Notes: generated from the sequence alone by a model not told the origin. 10,700 nt of DNA from Salinisphaera sp. UBA1666 (GCA_002320455.1 DCKU01000130.1:1-10700), one strand, 5' to 3'. Shown: positions 1 to 7,466, counted from the stretch's first letter. Program-made: numbers and translations.

Positions 1-32
1 CGGGCCTTGACCGTGGCTCGCCACGCTCGGCG

Positions 33-65
33 GCCCGCGCCTTGCCTGACAGGCCCGGCGCGGGC
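33..65. repeat. GC-rich stem-loop in the left intergenic region
   Basis: A perfect 9-bp inverted repeat (GCCCGCGCC at 33-41, GGCGCGGGC at 57-65) encloses a second small stem (GCCT at 44-47, AGGC at 51-54). On paper this is one long hairpin with a 2x2 internal loop. No T-run follows on either strand, so it is not a classic rho-independent terminator. It could be a structured 3' region of a transcript or a REP-like element. The repeat is read directly; its role is unknown. Confidence 0.5.
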
Positions 66-72
66 AATGCGA

Positions 73-89
73 CGTCATATCTCATGACG
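73..89. repeat. short inverted repeat, 6-bp stem
   Basis: CGTCAT (73-78) and ATGACG (84-89) are perfect inverted copies around a 5-nt loop. It lies between the GC-rich stem-loop at 33-65 and the end of the phospholipase D-like gene. The stem is short enough to be chance; it is listed because it adds to the cluster of dyads in this gene-free stretch. Confidence 0.3.
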
Positions 90-126
90 ACACGCCCTAA
101 TTCCAGGCCGGCCGCGTAACCGGCGT

Positions 127-155
127 GGCTGGCCTTTAGGCCTGCGAGGCCAGCC
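127..155 (-). terminator. possible weak terminator hairpin at the 3' end of the PLD-like gene
   Basis: GGCTGGCC (127-134) and GGCCAGCC (148-155) form an 8-bp perfect inverted repeat that spans the stop codon (136-138) of the minus-strand phospholipase D-like gene. The expected U-tract is missing, so if it ends transcription it would do so poorly or with Rho. It could instead protect the 3' end of the mRNA. Confidence 0.35.
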
Positions 156-1317
156 GCGAGCCGGCCCACTCACGCAGGCGCTGCCACGGGCCGCGCTTGA
201 CCCATTCGGCGTGCTCGATCTTGTGCGTACGGGTCAGGTCGTGGTCGTAGTCGGCGATTAACTGCCCCGTCAGTGCCTCGTCCACGGCCACCACGACGAT
301 CTCGTCATCCTTGCCCATGGAGCGATGATTGAAGTTGGCCGAGCCGACCATCGCGACCTGGTCATCCACGAGTACGGCCTTGGTGTGCATCATCGTGGGC
401 TCAAAGCGATAGATATTGATGCCGGCGCCCGTCAGGCGTTCGAATGTGGCCTCGGCGGCCATCGTGGCCACCATGGAATCGTTGTGCGCACCGGGCATCA
501 GCACGTCTACGACCACCCCGCGCGCCACGGCGGCCTCCATCAAACCCATTAGGGCCTCGTCGGGCACGAAATAACCGGTGGCGATACGGATGCGTCGGTC
601 GGCCACCGTGAGCGCAAGCCGAAACAACGTCGCGACATCGCTATAGGCGACCGCCGCCGACGTACGGATGACCTGCAGGGCCACGTCGCCCGGGGTCGCA
701 TGCGGGGCGACCGTGCGAAACAAATCCAGGCCCGGACGCCCGGCTTCGACCCAGTTGGACACGAACGCCGCCCGCAGGCCGTCAATGGCCGGGCCCTCGA
801 TACGAAAATGCGTCTCACGCCATTCGTCGGGGTTGCGGGCATCACCCTCCCATTCTGCAGCGATACCGACGCCGCCGGTGAAGGCCACCCGGTCATCCAC
901 GACCAGAATCTTGCGATGGGTCCGGTTATCGATCTGCCAGATGCGCCAACGGGCTTTGGGCCGGAACCAGGCGATCTCGACGCCGGCCTCGGTCAGCTGG
1001 TCGATGACCGACTGCTCCATCCACTGGGCGCCAAACGCATCCAAGAGCACCCGCACCGATACGCCGGCCCGGGCTCGATCGGCCAGAGCACGGCCCATGC
1101 GACTGGCGACTTCGCCCTGCCAGTAGATAAAGGTCAGAAACTCGATGGTTTGGCTGGCCGATTCGATGGCCTCGATCATCGCGGGAAAAATGCGGTCGCC
1201 GTTGACCAGCACATCGACGTGGTTGCCGCCCACGAACGGCACGCCCAGCGCACTTTCCAGACAGCGTCGATAATCGCTGGCTGTCCAGTGTCGTGGCCCG
1301 TTGTCGTCGTCGCTCAT
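136..1317 (-). CDS. phospholipase D-like / cardiolipin synthase family protein (ClsB-type)
   Basis: The 393-residue product has two HKD phosphatidyltransferase motifs: HRKILVVDD with His134, Lys136 and Asp141, and HTKAVLVDD with His311, Lys313 and Asp318, followed by GSANFNHRS. Two complete motifs in one chain are typical of cardiolipin synthases and related phosphatidyltransferases, which join phospholipids at the inner membrane. No N-terminal membrane helices are seen, so it resembles the soluble ClsB type (E. coli ClsB is about 413 residues) rather than ClsA. The ATG at 1317 is preferred over an in-frame start at 1371 because a strong ribosome site (GAAGGGGA at 1322-1329) lies 5 nt upstream and because it forms an ATGA overlap with the preceding glycosyltransferase gene. 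That suggests translational coupling. It is the last gene of the minus-strand block. The exact substrate is not shown by the sequence. Confidence 0.9.
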   Translation of the reverse strand: MSDDDNGPRHWTASDYRRCLESALGVPFVGGNHVDVLVNGDRIFPAMIEAIESASQTIEFLTFIYWQGEVASRMGRALADRARAGVSVRVLLDAFGAQWMEQSVIDQLTEAGVEIAWFRPKARWRIWQIDNRTHRKILVVDDRVAFTGGVGIAAEWEGDARNPDEWRETHFRIEGPAIDGLRAAFVSNWVEAGRPGLDLFRTVAPHATPGDVALQVIRTSAAVAYSDVATLFRLALTVADRRIRIATGYFVPDEALMGLMEAAVARGVVVDVLMPGAHNDSMVATMAAEATFERLTGAGINIYRFEPTMMHTKAVLVDDQVAMVGSANFNHRSMGKDDEIVVVAVDEALTGQLIADYDHDLTRTHKIEHAEWVKRGPWQRLREWAGSRLASQA

Positions 1318-2396
1318 TGAATCCCCTTCGATCGGCCGGATGCCCGGCCCGGCGGCCACCACCGCAGACACGCCAGCGGCCCGAATACCGCCACCGCCAG
1401 CGCAAAGAACAGCACCATCCGCGCTGTATTATGCAGCAGGCCAGCCGGCAGCGAGGATGACAGAGCCCGGCCCGCGCACGCGAACCGGTCGGCGATGGCA
1501 TCGTCCGAGCGCTCGCCGGCCAACGCGCCGAGCGCGAGTGCCACGGCCAGATGTAGCTGCCAGGCCTGGCCGGCTGCGACATCGGCCACCCGCCAGAGCG
1601 CGCGCCATCGCGTGCGCGCCGGGGCTGCCCCGAACACATCCAGCGCGTGCGCCAGATACGGGGACACGGTCAGCCCGCGAGTCTTTGACTGGGGGACATA
1701 GACGGTAGGGGCCGTGTCGAAGAAATCCGAAAGATCGGCCACGTACATCGTCATGATGAGCGCCATGAGGCCATAGCGCCGATAGCGGCCCTCGGCCTCG
1801 AAGCGCCGCGCCGACGTCATCAGCCGATACGGCAACCGCTGCCAGCGACCGGCCGCCTCGACGCGCGCGGCCAGACGCTGGTCCTCCAGAAAACCGTGGC
1901 GCGTGTCATAGCCGCCCAACGCGTTGAAGAACGCCGTGCGAATCAAACAGCCCTGGTCGCCGTTGATAGTATAGCGCCGGCCGGTGCGGGTCTTGGCTGC
2001 CATGTAGCGAAACAAAAAGCCCGGCGCCGGGCCAGATTCGTCCATGAACGTAAGCGGGAAATGCCCGGCCGTCGTCTCCGGCCGCGCACGCATGACGGCC
2101 AGCGCGGCCTGCAGCTGATGATTACATTCAAGCCGCGAGTCGGCGTGCAGAAACAACAGCCACGGCCCGGCAAAGCCGGCCGCGCCGGCGTTCATCTGTC
2201 GAGCTCGCCCGGCGGCCGTGGTCACGACTCGGGCGCCGCCCCTGCGCGCAATAGACCGCGTGGCGTCACGCGAGCCGCCGTCGGCAACTACGATATCTAG
2301 TTCGCAGCCTGTCTGGGCTTGCAGATCGGCCAACAGGCCGCCCAGCGTATCGGCCTCGTCGAGGGTCGGAATCACGACCCGCAGATCGCTTGCCAT
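1314..2396 (-). CDS. TIGR04283-like family 2 glycosyltransferase with C-terminal extension
   Basis: The 360-residue product begins with a GT-A glycosyltransferase fold: VVIPTLDEADTL (7-18), the nucleotide-binding VADGGSRD (37-44), AAGRARQMNAGA (61-72), LFLHADSRL (81-89, DxD-like), NGDQGCLIR (145-153) and the acidic GFLEDQRL (168-175). This pattern is that of the TIGR04283 family ('rSAM/selenodomain-associated transferase 2'), whose substrates are not established. Family members are usually about 230 residues. Here about 125 extra residues follow, from about 235, ending in a likely membrane helix (326-345) and a basic tail. No radical-SAM or TIGR04282 partner gene is present in the window. The ATG at 2396 lies 5 bp after the stop of the YheT-type hydrolase gene, so co-transcription is likely. 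Its stop overlaps the next start as ATGA. The fold assignment is firm; the sugar and acceptor are unknown. Confidence 0.85.
   Translation of the reverse strand: MASDLRVVIPTLDEADTLGGLLADLQAQTGCELDIVVADGGSRDATRSIARRGGARVVTTAAGRARQMNAGAAGFAGPWLLFLHADSRLECNHQLQAALAVMRARPETTAGHFPLTFMDESGPAPGFLFRYMAAKTRTGRRYTINGDQGCLIRTAFFNALGGYDTRHGFLEDQRLAARVEAAGRWQRLPYRLMTSARRFEAEGRYRRYGLMALIMTMYVADLSDFFDTAPTVYVPQSKTRGLTVSPYLAHALDVFGAAPARTRWRALWRVADVAAGQAWQLHLAVALALGALAGERSDDAIADRFACAGRALSSSLPAGLLHNTARMVLFFALAVAVFGPLACLRWWPPGRASGRSKGIQ
1322..1329 (-). promoter_or_regulatory. ribosome binding site of the PLD-like gene
   Basis: On the minus strand the sequence GAAGGGGA sits 5 nt before the ATG at 1317, inside the end of the glycosyltransferase gene. 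It fixes the start of the PLD-like protein and rules out the longer in-frame start at 1371. Confidence 0.7.
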
Positions 2397-2401
2397 ACCG
2401 G

Positions 2402-3421
2402 TCAGGAAACGCCGAGCGCCAGATCGTCGTGCATGGTCTCGAAACCCGGAAGATAGGTCTGTAGAAACGCGGGAATACGCTGCTCGAGCCAGTAGACCGG
2501 CCGGCCGAAGCGATCTCCTGCCACGAAACCGACGTGGCCCCCGTGCGCCGACAGCTCGAAACGCACTGCCGACGACAGCAAATCGGCCGACGGCACAACT
2601 TCGGGCGTCATGAACGGGTCGTCGGCGGCGTGCAGCGCCAGCGTCGGCGTCGAGATGTGCGACAGATAGGCCCGGCTGCTGGCCCGGGCATAGTAATCCG
2701 CGGCGTCCACGAAGCCGTTCAACGGCGCGGTCACGGCATCGTCGAAAGCATAGAAATCCGTGAGCGTGTCCAGATCGGGAAACGACATATCGGCCGAGTA
2801 GACACCGGCACGCTGTTTGGCCTGCACCATGTCACGCATGCCGGTCAGAAGATGCGCCTGGTAAAAGCGCGACAGCCCCCGACGAATCGCCTGCGCGCAG
2901 GCCGCCAGGTCATACGGCACAGAAACCGCCGTCGCGCAGCTTAAAGGGCATGTAGCGCCCTGCTCGCCGAGATATTTCAACAATACGTTGCCGCCCAGGC
3001 TGTAGCCCACCGCGGCCAGCGGCGCGCGCGGATAACGCTCGCGAATACGGGCGATGACGTAGGCCAGATCTCCGGTTTCGCCCGAGTGATAGGCCCGCGC
3101 TAAGCGATTGGGCGCGGCCGCCCCCCGAAAGTGCAGCAGCACCCCGCGCGAGCCGTGTCGCGTCACCTGATTTAACAGGCCGCGGGCATATTTCGAGGCC
3201 AGTGATCCGTTCAGGCCGTGCAACACGATCACGATTGGGGCATCGGCCGGCGTATCGGCGGTCTCGACCCAGGACAGATCGAGGAAATCGCCGTCGGCCA
3301 GCTCCAGGCGCTCGCCGCGCGAGGCCAGGCGCGGCATCGGGCGTGCCTGGGAGGCAAACAGCGTCTGGGCATGCGCGTTGGCCAGCCAGAACGCTGGCCT
3401 GAAAGAGCTGGTGGTCAGCAT
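2402..3421 (-). CDS. YheT-type alpha/beta-fold hydrolase
   Basis: The 339-residue product matches the YheT/EMB8 family of alpha/beta hydrolases (E. coli YheT is about 340 residues). Visible are the opening FRPAFWLANAHAQTL (7-21), the oxyanion-hole region VLHGLNGS (66-73), YHSGETGDL (111-119), and the nucleophile elbow GYSLGG (139-144) with Ser141. The acid is probably Asp268 in ADDPF, and the base probably His296 in HGGHVGF. All three catalytic residues are in place, so an active esterase-like enzyme is expected; the natural substrate is not known for the family. The frame stays open upstream to 3625, but that would overlap mtgA by about 150 bp and add an atypical Arg/Pro-rich leader, so the ATG at 3421 is chosen. 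The ribosome site there is weak. mtgA ends 56 bp upstream and the glycosyltransferase gene starts 5 bp downstream. Confidence 0.9.
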   Translation of the reverse strand: MLTTSSFRPAFWLANAHAQTLFASQARPMPRLASRGERLELADGDFLDLSWVETADTPADAPIVIVLHGLNGSLASKYARGLLNQVTRHGSRGVLLHFRGAAAPNRLARAYHSGETGDLAYVIARIRERYPRAPLAAVGYSLGGNVLLKYLGEQGATCPLSCATAVSVPYDLAACAQAIRRGLSRFYQAHLLTGMRDMVQAKQRAGVYSADMSFPDLDTLTDFYAFDDAVTAPLNGFVDAADYYARASSRAYLSHISTPTLALHAADDPFMTPEVVPSADLLSSAVRFELSAHGGHVGFVAGDRFGRPVYWLEQRIPAFLQTYLPGFETMHDDLALGVS

Positions 3422-3477
3422 AGACAGCGCGACCGGTGGTCGATCGCGGGTTTGAAACCGAGGCGCAGTGTAGCCGC

Positions 3478-4173
3478 TTACCGTTTCAGCGCCGAGTCCA
3501 GATAGGCCGGCCCCAGATTGGTCATCTGGCGCATGATCCAGCTGACCCGGCCCGCCACGTGCGGCCCGGGGCGGGCGGCATCGTATTCGGTGGGCGCGGG
3601 CAGCACCGCCGCCAGCGTTGCGCACTGGCGCTTGGTGAGCTGCCCGGGTGCTACGTTGAAAAAACGGCGCGCGGCCTGATCCACACCAAAAACGCGGGGG
3701 CCGAACTGGGCCACGTTGAGATAGACCTCCAGCACGCGCGCCTTGGACCAGATCAGATTCATCCAGAGCGTGACGTAGGCCTCGATGGCCTTGCGGATAT
3801 AACTCCGGGCCGGCCAGAGAAACAGGTTCTTGGCGGTCTGCTGGGTGATGGTGCTGGCCCCGCGCGTGCCGGAGCCGCGGGCGTTGGCAGCCAACGCTTT
3901 TTCAATCGCGCCCCAGGCGAAGCCGTGGTGCTCGGGAAAGGTCTGGTCTTCGCTGGCTACCACGGCCAGCGGCATACAGGCCGCGATCGAATCGATCGGC
4001 ACCCAATGCTGATAAAGCGTCGTGTCCTGGCCGTTATCGGCCAGTTCGCGCTGTGTGAGCGTCATGAACGCGGTCGTCGGCGGATCGACAAACCGGAACA
4101 ACAACAGCAGAACGGCCGGTGCCAGGGCCGCTGTGGCCGCCAGCACCAGCGCGTTGCGCAATAGACGCTTCAC
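3478..4173 (-). CDS. mtgA: monofunctional biosynthetic peptidoglycan transglycosylase MtgA
   Basis: The 231-residue product is a family GT51 glycosyltransferase that polymerises lipid II into glycan strands on the outer face of the inner membrane. One N-terminal membrane helix (about 8-28) is followed by the family motifs in order: EDQTFPEHHGF (75-85) with the catalytic Glu75, GASTITQQTAKNLFL (105-119), RKAIEAYVTLWMN (127-139) and KARVLEVYLN (144-153). No transpeptidase domain follows, and the length is normal for MtgA (about 230-240), so it is monofunctional. The start is a GTG at 4173. It keeps the membrane helix and lies 18 bp after the SYLF gene stop, but no clear ribosome site is visible, so translation may depend on the upstream gene. 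The second GT51 motif reads GAST rather than the commoner GGST. Confidence 0.95.
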   Translation of the reverse strand: MKRLLRNALVLAATAALAPAVLLLLFRFVDPPTTAFMTLTQRELADNGQDTTLYQHWVPIDSIAACMPLAVVASEDQTFPEHHGFAWGAIEKALAANARGSGTRGASTITQQTAKNLFLWPARSYIRKAIEAYVTLWMNLIWSKARVLEVYLNVAQFGPRVFGVDQAARRFFNVAPGQLTKRQCATLAAVLPAPTEYDAARPGPHVAGRVSWIMRQMTNLGPAYLDSALKR

Positions 4174-4191
4174 AGGCGTAGCGCTTGTGGC

Positions 4192-5157
4192 CTACTGCGA
4201 CTGGCCGGCGCTGCGATAGCTGTCCGAGTCGCCGGTGTAGTCCGAGGTCGCACCGCTGCCTTGGTAGCCGGAGCCGCCGGCCCCCTGCTGGACGGTGATG
4301 CCGTTGCCCGCGGCGTTGCTGTTATACGGCTGGGTCTCGCCCGAGCTCATCGCATCCGAGCGCTGTCCGCTGCCGGACGCGTTGCTACCGGATGAGTACG
4401 TCTCGCCGCTGTTCGACCCGGCCGACGTATTGCTGTCGTAATTGAACTTGTCGCTGGAGGCCGGCATGTACTGATTCAGCGTATAGACGAAGCGCTGGCC
4501 GGCCTTGGGCAGCGATTGACCGGAGTCGCGCCGCAACAGCGTGCGGGCATCGATACCCGGCTTGTCGTAGAACAGCCAGTTGGCATCCTGATCGATGCCC
4601 AAGCGGGCGCCGCCCAGCGACACACCGCCAAACAGGCCACGAGAGCGCGAGTAGGAATACACCTCCGCATTAAAGCTCATGTTGGTGGAGGCGCCGACGC
4701 TGCGGCCGACCGGGCCGGCGGCCACCGAGGCATCACCGCCCAGGCTGAACTGGCCGTTGGCGATCCGATCCACACTGCGCTGGGTTTTGAATACCAGAAT
4801 GATGTCGGTCGACGACACGCCGGCCTGGAAGCCGACTGACCCGCCGGTCAGAGTGATGAAGGCCGGGTCTGACCAATCGCCCTTGCCGGTGCGCACGGCC
4901 AGTACGCCCTTGCCGCGCTGCACGCCGCCCAAGAAGCTGATCTTGAACACGCTGGGAATGACGGCAATGCCATAGGCCTGGCGCAAGAGCGCCTGCGGCA
5001 CGGCGTTTTCGGGGATATTGACGAACTGCTGCAACACGCTGGTGGCATCGTCCAGACGCTGGGCGGCATCGTTTTCGGCGATATCGGCCTGAGCCGTCGA
5101 CAGACCGCCCACCAGCATCACAAAGACAATCGCAGTGGCCCGCTTCCAGAATTTCAT
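4192..5157 (-). CDS. secreted SYLF-domain (Ysc84-like) lipid-binding protein with low-complexity tail
   Basis: The 321-residue product starts with a clear Sec signal peptide (MKFWKRATAIVFVML..., likely cleaved after STAQA, residue 24). A SYLF/Ysc84 domain follows at about 30-230, with AYGIAVIPSVFKISFLGG, GSVGFQAGVSSTDIILVF and SYSRSRGLFGGVSLGGARLG. The domain is known for phosphoinositide and lipid binding in eukaryotes; bacterial members are mostly uncharacterised periplasmic or outer-membrane proteins. From about 235 to the end the protein is rich in Ser, Gly, Asn, Asp and Tyr, looks disordered and has no recognisable fold. The frame is open to 5292, but only the ATG at 5157 puts the signal peptide at the N-terminus; its ribosome site is weak. 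ppk1 ends 154 bp upstream and mtgA starts 18 bp downstream. A periplasmic envelope role is inferred. Confidence 0.88.
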   Translation of the reverse strand: MKFWKRATAIVFVMLVGGLSTAQADIAENDAAQRLDDATSVLQQFVNIPENAVPQALLRQAYGIAVIPSVFKISFLGGVQRGKGVLAVRTGKGDWSDPAFITLTGGSVGFQAGVSSTDIILVFKTQRSVDRIANGQFSLGGDASVAAGPVGRSVGASTNMSFNAEVYSYSRSRGLFGGVSLGGARLGIDQDANWLFYDKPGIDARTLLRRDSGQSLPKAGQRFVYTLNQYMPASSDKFNYDSNTSAGSNSGETYSSGSNASGSGQRSDAMSSGETQPYNSNAAGNGITVQQGAGGSGYQGSGATSDYTGDSDSYRSAGQSQ

Positions 5158-5311
5158 AGGCGTTTCGTTCTCGTTGGGCGGCACATCAGCACGTCTTTCG
5201 GTCATATCGACGACGTGCCGGCCGCTGGAATACCGCGATCTTGATCTCTCGATCGCGCGTGGTTTGGATCGCCGTGCGCGATGACCGGTCATGCGGCCAT
5301 GCGCCTTGCGA
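5158..5311. other. intergenic gap between ppk1 and the SYLF gene
   Basis: This 154-bp gap is the largest inside the minus-strand block and may hold a promoter for the five genes downstream of ppk1. It contains a perfect 12-bp palindrome, ATGACCGGTCAT (5281-5292), and four GATC sites within 34 bp (starting at 5237, 5243, 5251 and 5267). I could not identify -35/-10 boxes or a rho-independent terminator with confidence. Confidence 0.35.
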
Positions 5312-7402
5312 TCACCCCGGCCCCTCCATCAAGCGCCGCTGCACGGCCAGCTCGGCCTCACCGGCATCGGGCACGGCCGGCGTATAGGTGCCGTCGGTGC
5401 CCAGCAGCCAGGCGTTGCTGTTATCGGCCAGATACAGCGACAGCTCGCGCTCGACCCGATCATACAACGCACCGTGTTCTAGCGGGAAACAGGTCTCCAC
5501 GCGCCGAAAGAAATTCCGATCCATCCAATCCGCGCTGGCCAGATACAACTCGGGCTCGCCGGCGTTTTCAAAATGAAAAACGCGGGTGTGCTCCAGGAAG
5601 CGGCCCACGATAGAGCGCACGCGAATGTTGTCTGACACACCGGCTACCCCGGGTCGCAGACAACAGATCCCGCGCACGATCAGATCGATTTCTACGCCGG
5701 CGCAAGACGCCGCATAAAGCGCGCGAATAGCCTGTGGCTCGACCAGCGAATTCATCTTGGCCACGATCCGCGCCGGCTTGCCCGCTGCGGCATGTCGCGC
5801 CTCCCGCGCGATCTTGGCCAGAATGGCCTCGTGCAGGCGAAACGGCGCGTCGATGATGCGCTCCATGCCGGTGACCTTGCCCAGACTGGTCAGCTGCAAG
5901 AACATCTCGTGAACATCGTTGCCCAGGGCCGCATCGCAGGAAAACAACCCGTAGTCGGTATACAGCCGCGCGGTCTTGGGGTGGTAGTTGCCAGTGCCCA
6001 GATGCACGTAGTTGACCAGGCCGTCGGTCTCGCGGCGCACGATTAGCGTCATCTTGGCGTGGGTCTTGTAGCCCACCACGCCATAGACGATATGCGCACC
6101 CGCGGCCTGCAGGCGGTTGGCCAGCTCGATGTTGTCGGCCTCGTCAAAGCGTGCCCGCAGCTCGACCACCACGGTGACTTCCTTGCCGGCCTTGGCCGCC
6201 CCCACCAGGGCATCCACCACGGCCGAGTCCGGGCCGGTGCGATACAACGTTTGCTTGATGGCCAGCACGCTCGGGTCTTCACCGGCGCGCCTGACGAACT
6301 CGATGACCGGCAGAAACGAGTCGAACGGATGATGCAGCAGTACATCCTCGCTGCGGATGGCGGCAAAGATATCGCCGGACGGGCTCATCATCTGCGGCAA
6401 GCGCGGTGAGAACGCCGGGTATTTCAGATCCGGGCGGTCCACGGCGTCCAGCACCGACATCAGGCGATTCACGTTGACCGGGCCGTTGACCTGATACAGA
6501 TCATCGCGGGAGAGCAGGAACCGACCCAGCAGATAATCGGACAGCGCTTCCGGACAGTTATGGGCGACTTCCAGACGCACGCAGTCACCATAGCGCCGGC
6601 CCGGCAGCTCGCCCTCGACCGCGCGCAGCAGATCATCGACCTCTTCTTCGTCCACGTAGAGATCGGAGTTGCGCGTCACGCGGAACTGATAGCAGCCGCG
6701 TGCGTTCATGCTGGGAAACAGATCCCCCACGTGCTCGTGGATGACCGAGGACAGAAACACGAAATCGTAGGGCCCGCTGTCGGTCTCGCCCGGGGGCAGC
6801 TGAATCACCCGCGGCAACGCCCGCGGCGCCTGGACCACGGCATGCGCGATCTTGCGCCCGAAGGCATCGGTCCCATCCAGATCCACGATGAAGTTCAGCG
6901 ACTTGTTCAGAATGCGCGGAAACGGGTGGGCCGGATCCAGCCCGATGGGACTGATGACCGGCAGCAGTTCTTCTTCGAAATAGCGCCCCAGCCAGGCGCG
7001 CTGGTCGGGCTTCCACTCGGCGCGGCGCAGAAACCGGATGTTCTCGGCCTCCAGCGCCGGGATTAGCGCGTTGTTGAGCGTCTGATACTGCTTGTCGACC
7101 AGCGTATGGGTGCGCGCCGATATCGCGCGCAGCAGTTCGCGCGGCGAGCGCGAATCGGCATCGGTAGGCGGATTCGACAGCTCGGCTTTCTGCTTGAGCC
7201 CGGCCACCCGGACCTCGAAGAACTCGTCGAGATTGGTCGACGAGATACACAGGAATTTAAGCCGCTCGAGCAGCGGCACGCCGGCATCGATAGCCTGTTC
7301 GAGCACGCGGTCGTTGAACTCCAGCAACGACAGCTCGCGGTTGATGAACAGCTCGGGCGCGTCGAACGCGCTCGAGTCCGGTAGGTCGGTCGACTCAGTC
7401 AT
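5312..7402 (-). CDS. ppk1: polyphosphate kinase 1
   Basis: The 696-residue product is a full-length Ppk1 (E. coli 688), which reversibly polymerises the gamma-phosphate of ATP into polyphosphate, usually at the inner membrane. The N-terminal domain begins with PELFINRELSLLEFNDRVLEQA (16-37) and STNLDEFFEVRVAG (55-68). The catalytic half shows HHPFDSF (357-363), IKQTLYRTG (382-390), VVVELRARFDEADNI (411-425), KTHAKMTLIVRR (446-457) and YVHLGTGNY (465-473). His448 should be the autophosphorylated histidine (E. coli His435) and His467 the second essential one (E. coli His454). FLEHTRVFHF (602-611) is also conserved. The ATG at 7402 is the only sensible start; an AAGGA at 7415-7419 lies 12 nt upstream, rather far. 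No ppx exopolyphosphatase gene lies beside it. It is divergent from the PhzF gene across 64 bp. Confidence 0.97.
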   Translation of the reverse strand: MTESTDLPDSSAFDAPELFINRELSLLEFNDRVLEQAIDAGVPLLERLKFLCISSTNLDEFFEVRVAGLKQKAELSNPPTDADSRSPRELLRAISARTHTLVDKQYQTLNNALIPALEAENIRFLRRAEWKPDQRAWLGRYFEEELLPVISPIGLDPAHPFPRILNKSLNFIVDLDGTDAFGRKIAHAVVQAPRALPRVIQLPPGETDSGPYDFVFLSSVIHEHVGDLFPSMNARGCYQFRVTRNSDLYVDEEEVDDLLRAVEGELPGRRYGDCVRLEVAHNCPEALSDYLLGRFLLSRDDLYQVNGPVNVNRLMSVLDAVDRPDLKYPAFSPRLPQMMSPSGDIFAAIRSEDVLLHHPFDSFLPVIEFVRRAGEDPSVLAIKQTLYRTGPDSAVVDALVGAAKAGKEVTVVVELRARFDEADNIELANRLQAAGAHIVYGVVGYKTHAKMTLIVRRETDGLVNYVHLGTGNYHPKTARLYTDYGLFSCDAALGNDVHEMFLQLTSLGKVTGMERIIDAPFRLHEAILAKIAREARHAAAGKPARIVAKMNSLVEPQAIRALYAASCAGVEIDLIVRGICCLRPGVAGVSDNIRVRSIVGRFLEHTRVFHFENAGEPELYLASADWMDRNFFRRVETCFPLEHGALYDRVERELSLYLADNSNAWLLGTDGTYTPAVPDAGEAELAVQRRLMEGPG

Positions 7403-7466
7403 GCCAGACTTGGATCCTTATCAGCACACGCAAACCTCCGACTTATCAAGCCTACATGACGCGCCC
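7403..7466. promoter_or_regulatory. divergent intergenic region between ppk1 and the PhzF gene
   Basis: These 64 bp must carry the promoter of at least one of the two divergent genes, unless promoters lie inside the coding regions. The element CTTATCA occurs twice in the same orientation (7417-7423 and 7442-7448), 25 bp apart. No convincing sigma-70 boxes are visible, and the PhzF start has no clear ribosome site. Confidence 0.4.

Noticed and set aside
926..1639. Minus-strand open frame of 237 codons across the PLD-like/glycosyltransferase junction
   Set aside because: It runs in another frame of two genes with clear motifs. Its Arg/Cys/Gly-rich product is typical of a shadow frame.
3422..3625. 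Longer start of the YheT-type hydrolase
   Set aside because: It would overlap the conserved 3' part of mtgA and add an Arg/Pro-rich leader not typical of the family; the ATG at 3421 gives the normal length.
3436..4164. Plus-strand open frame of 242 codons across mtgA
   Set aside because: It is the antisense shadow of a well-conserved GT51 gene, its product has no recognisable motifs, and such long frames are common in GC-rich DNA.
5158..5292. Longer start of the SYLF protein
   Set aside because: It would bury the signal peptide 45 residues inside the protein. The added segment is Arg-rich and looks like untranslated DNA.
7092..7466. In-frame upstream extension of the PhzF gene, giving a 407-residue protein
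   Set aside because: The extra 125 residues lie antisense to the conserved start of ppk1 and have no family similarity; the PhzF alignment begins just after the ATG at 7467.
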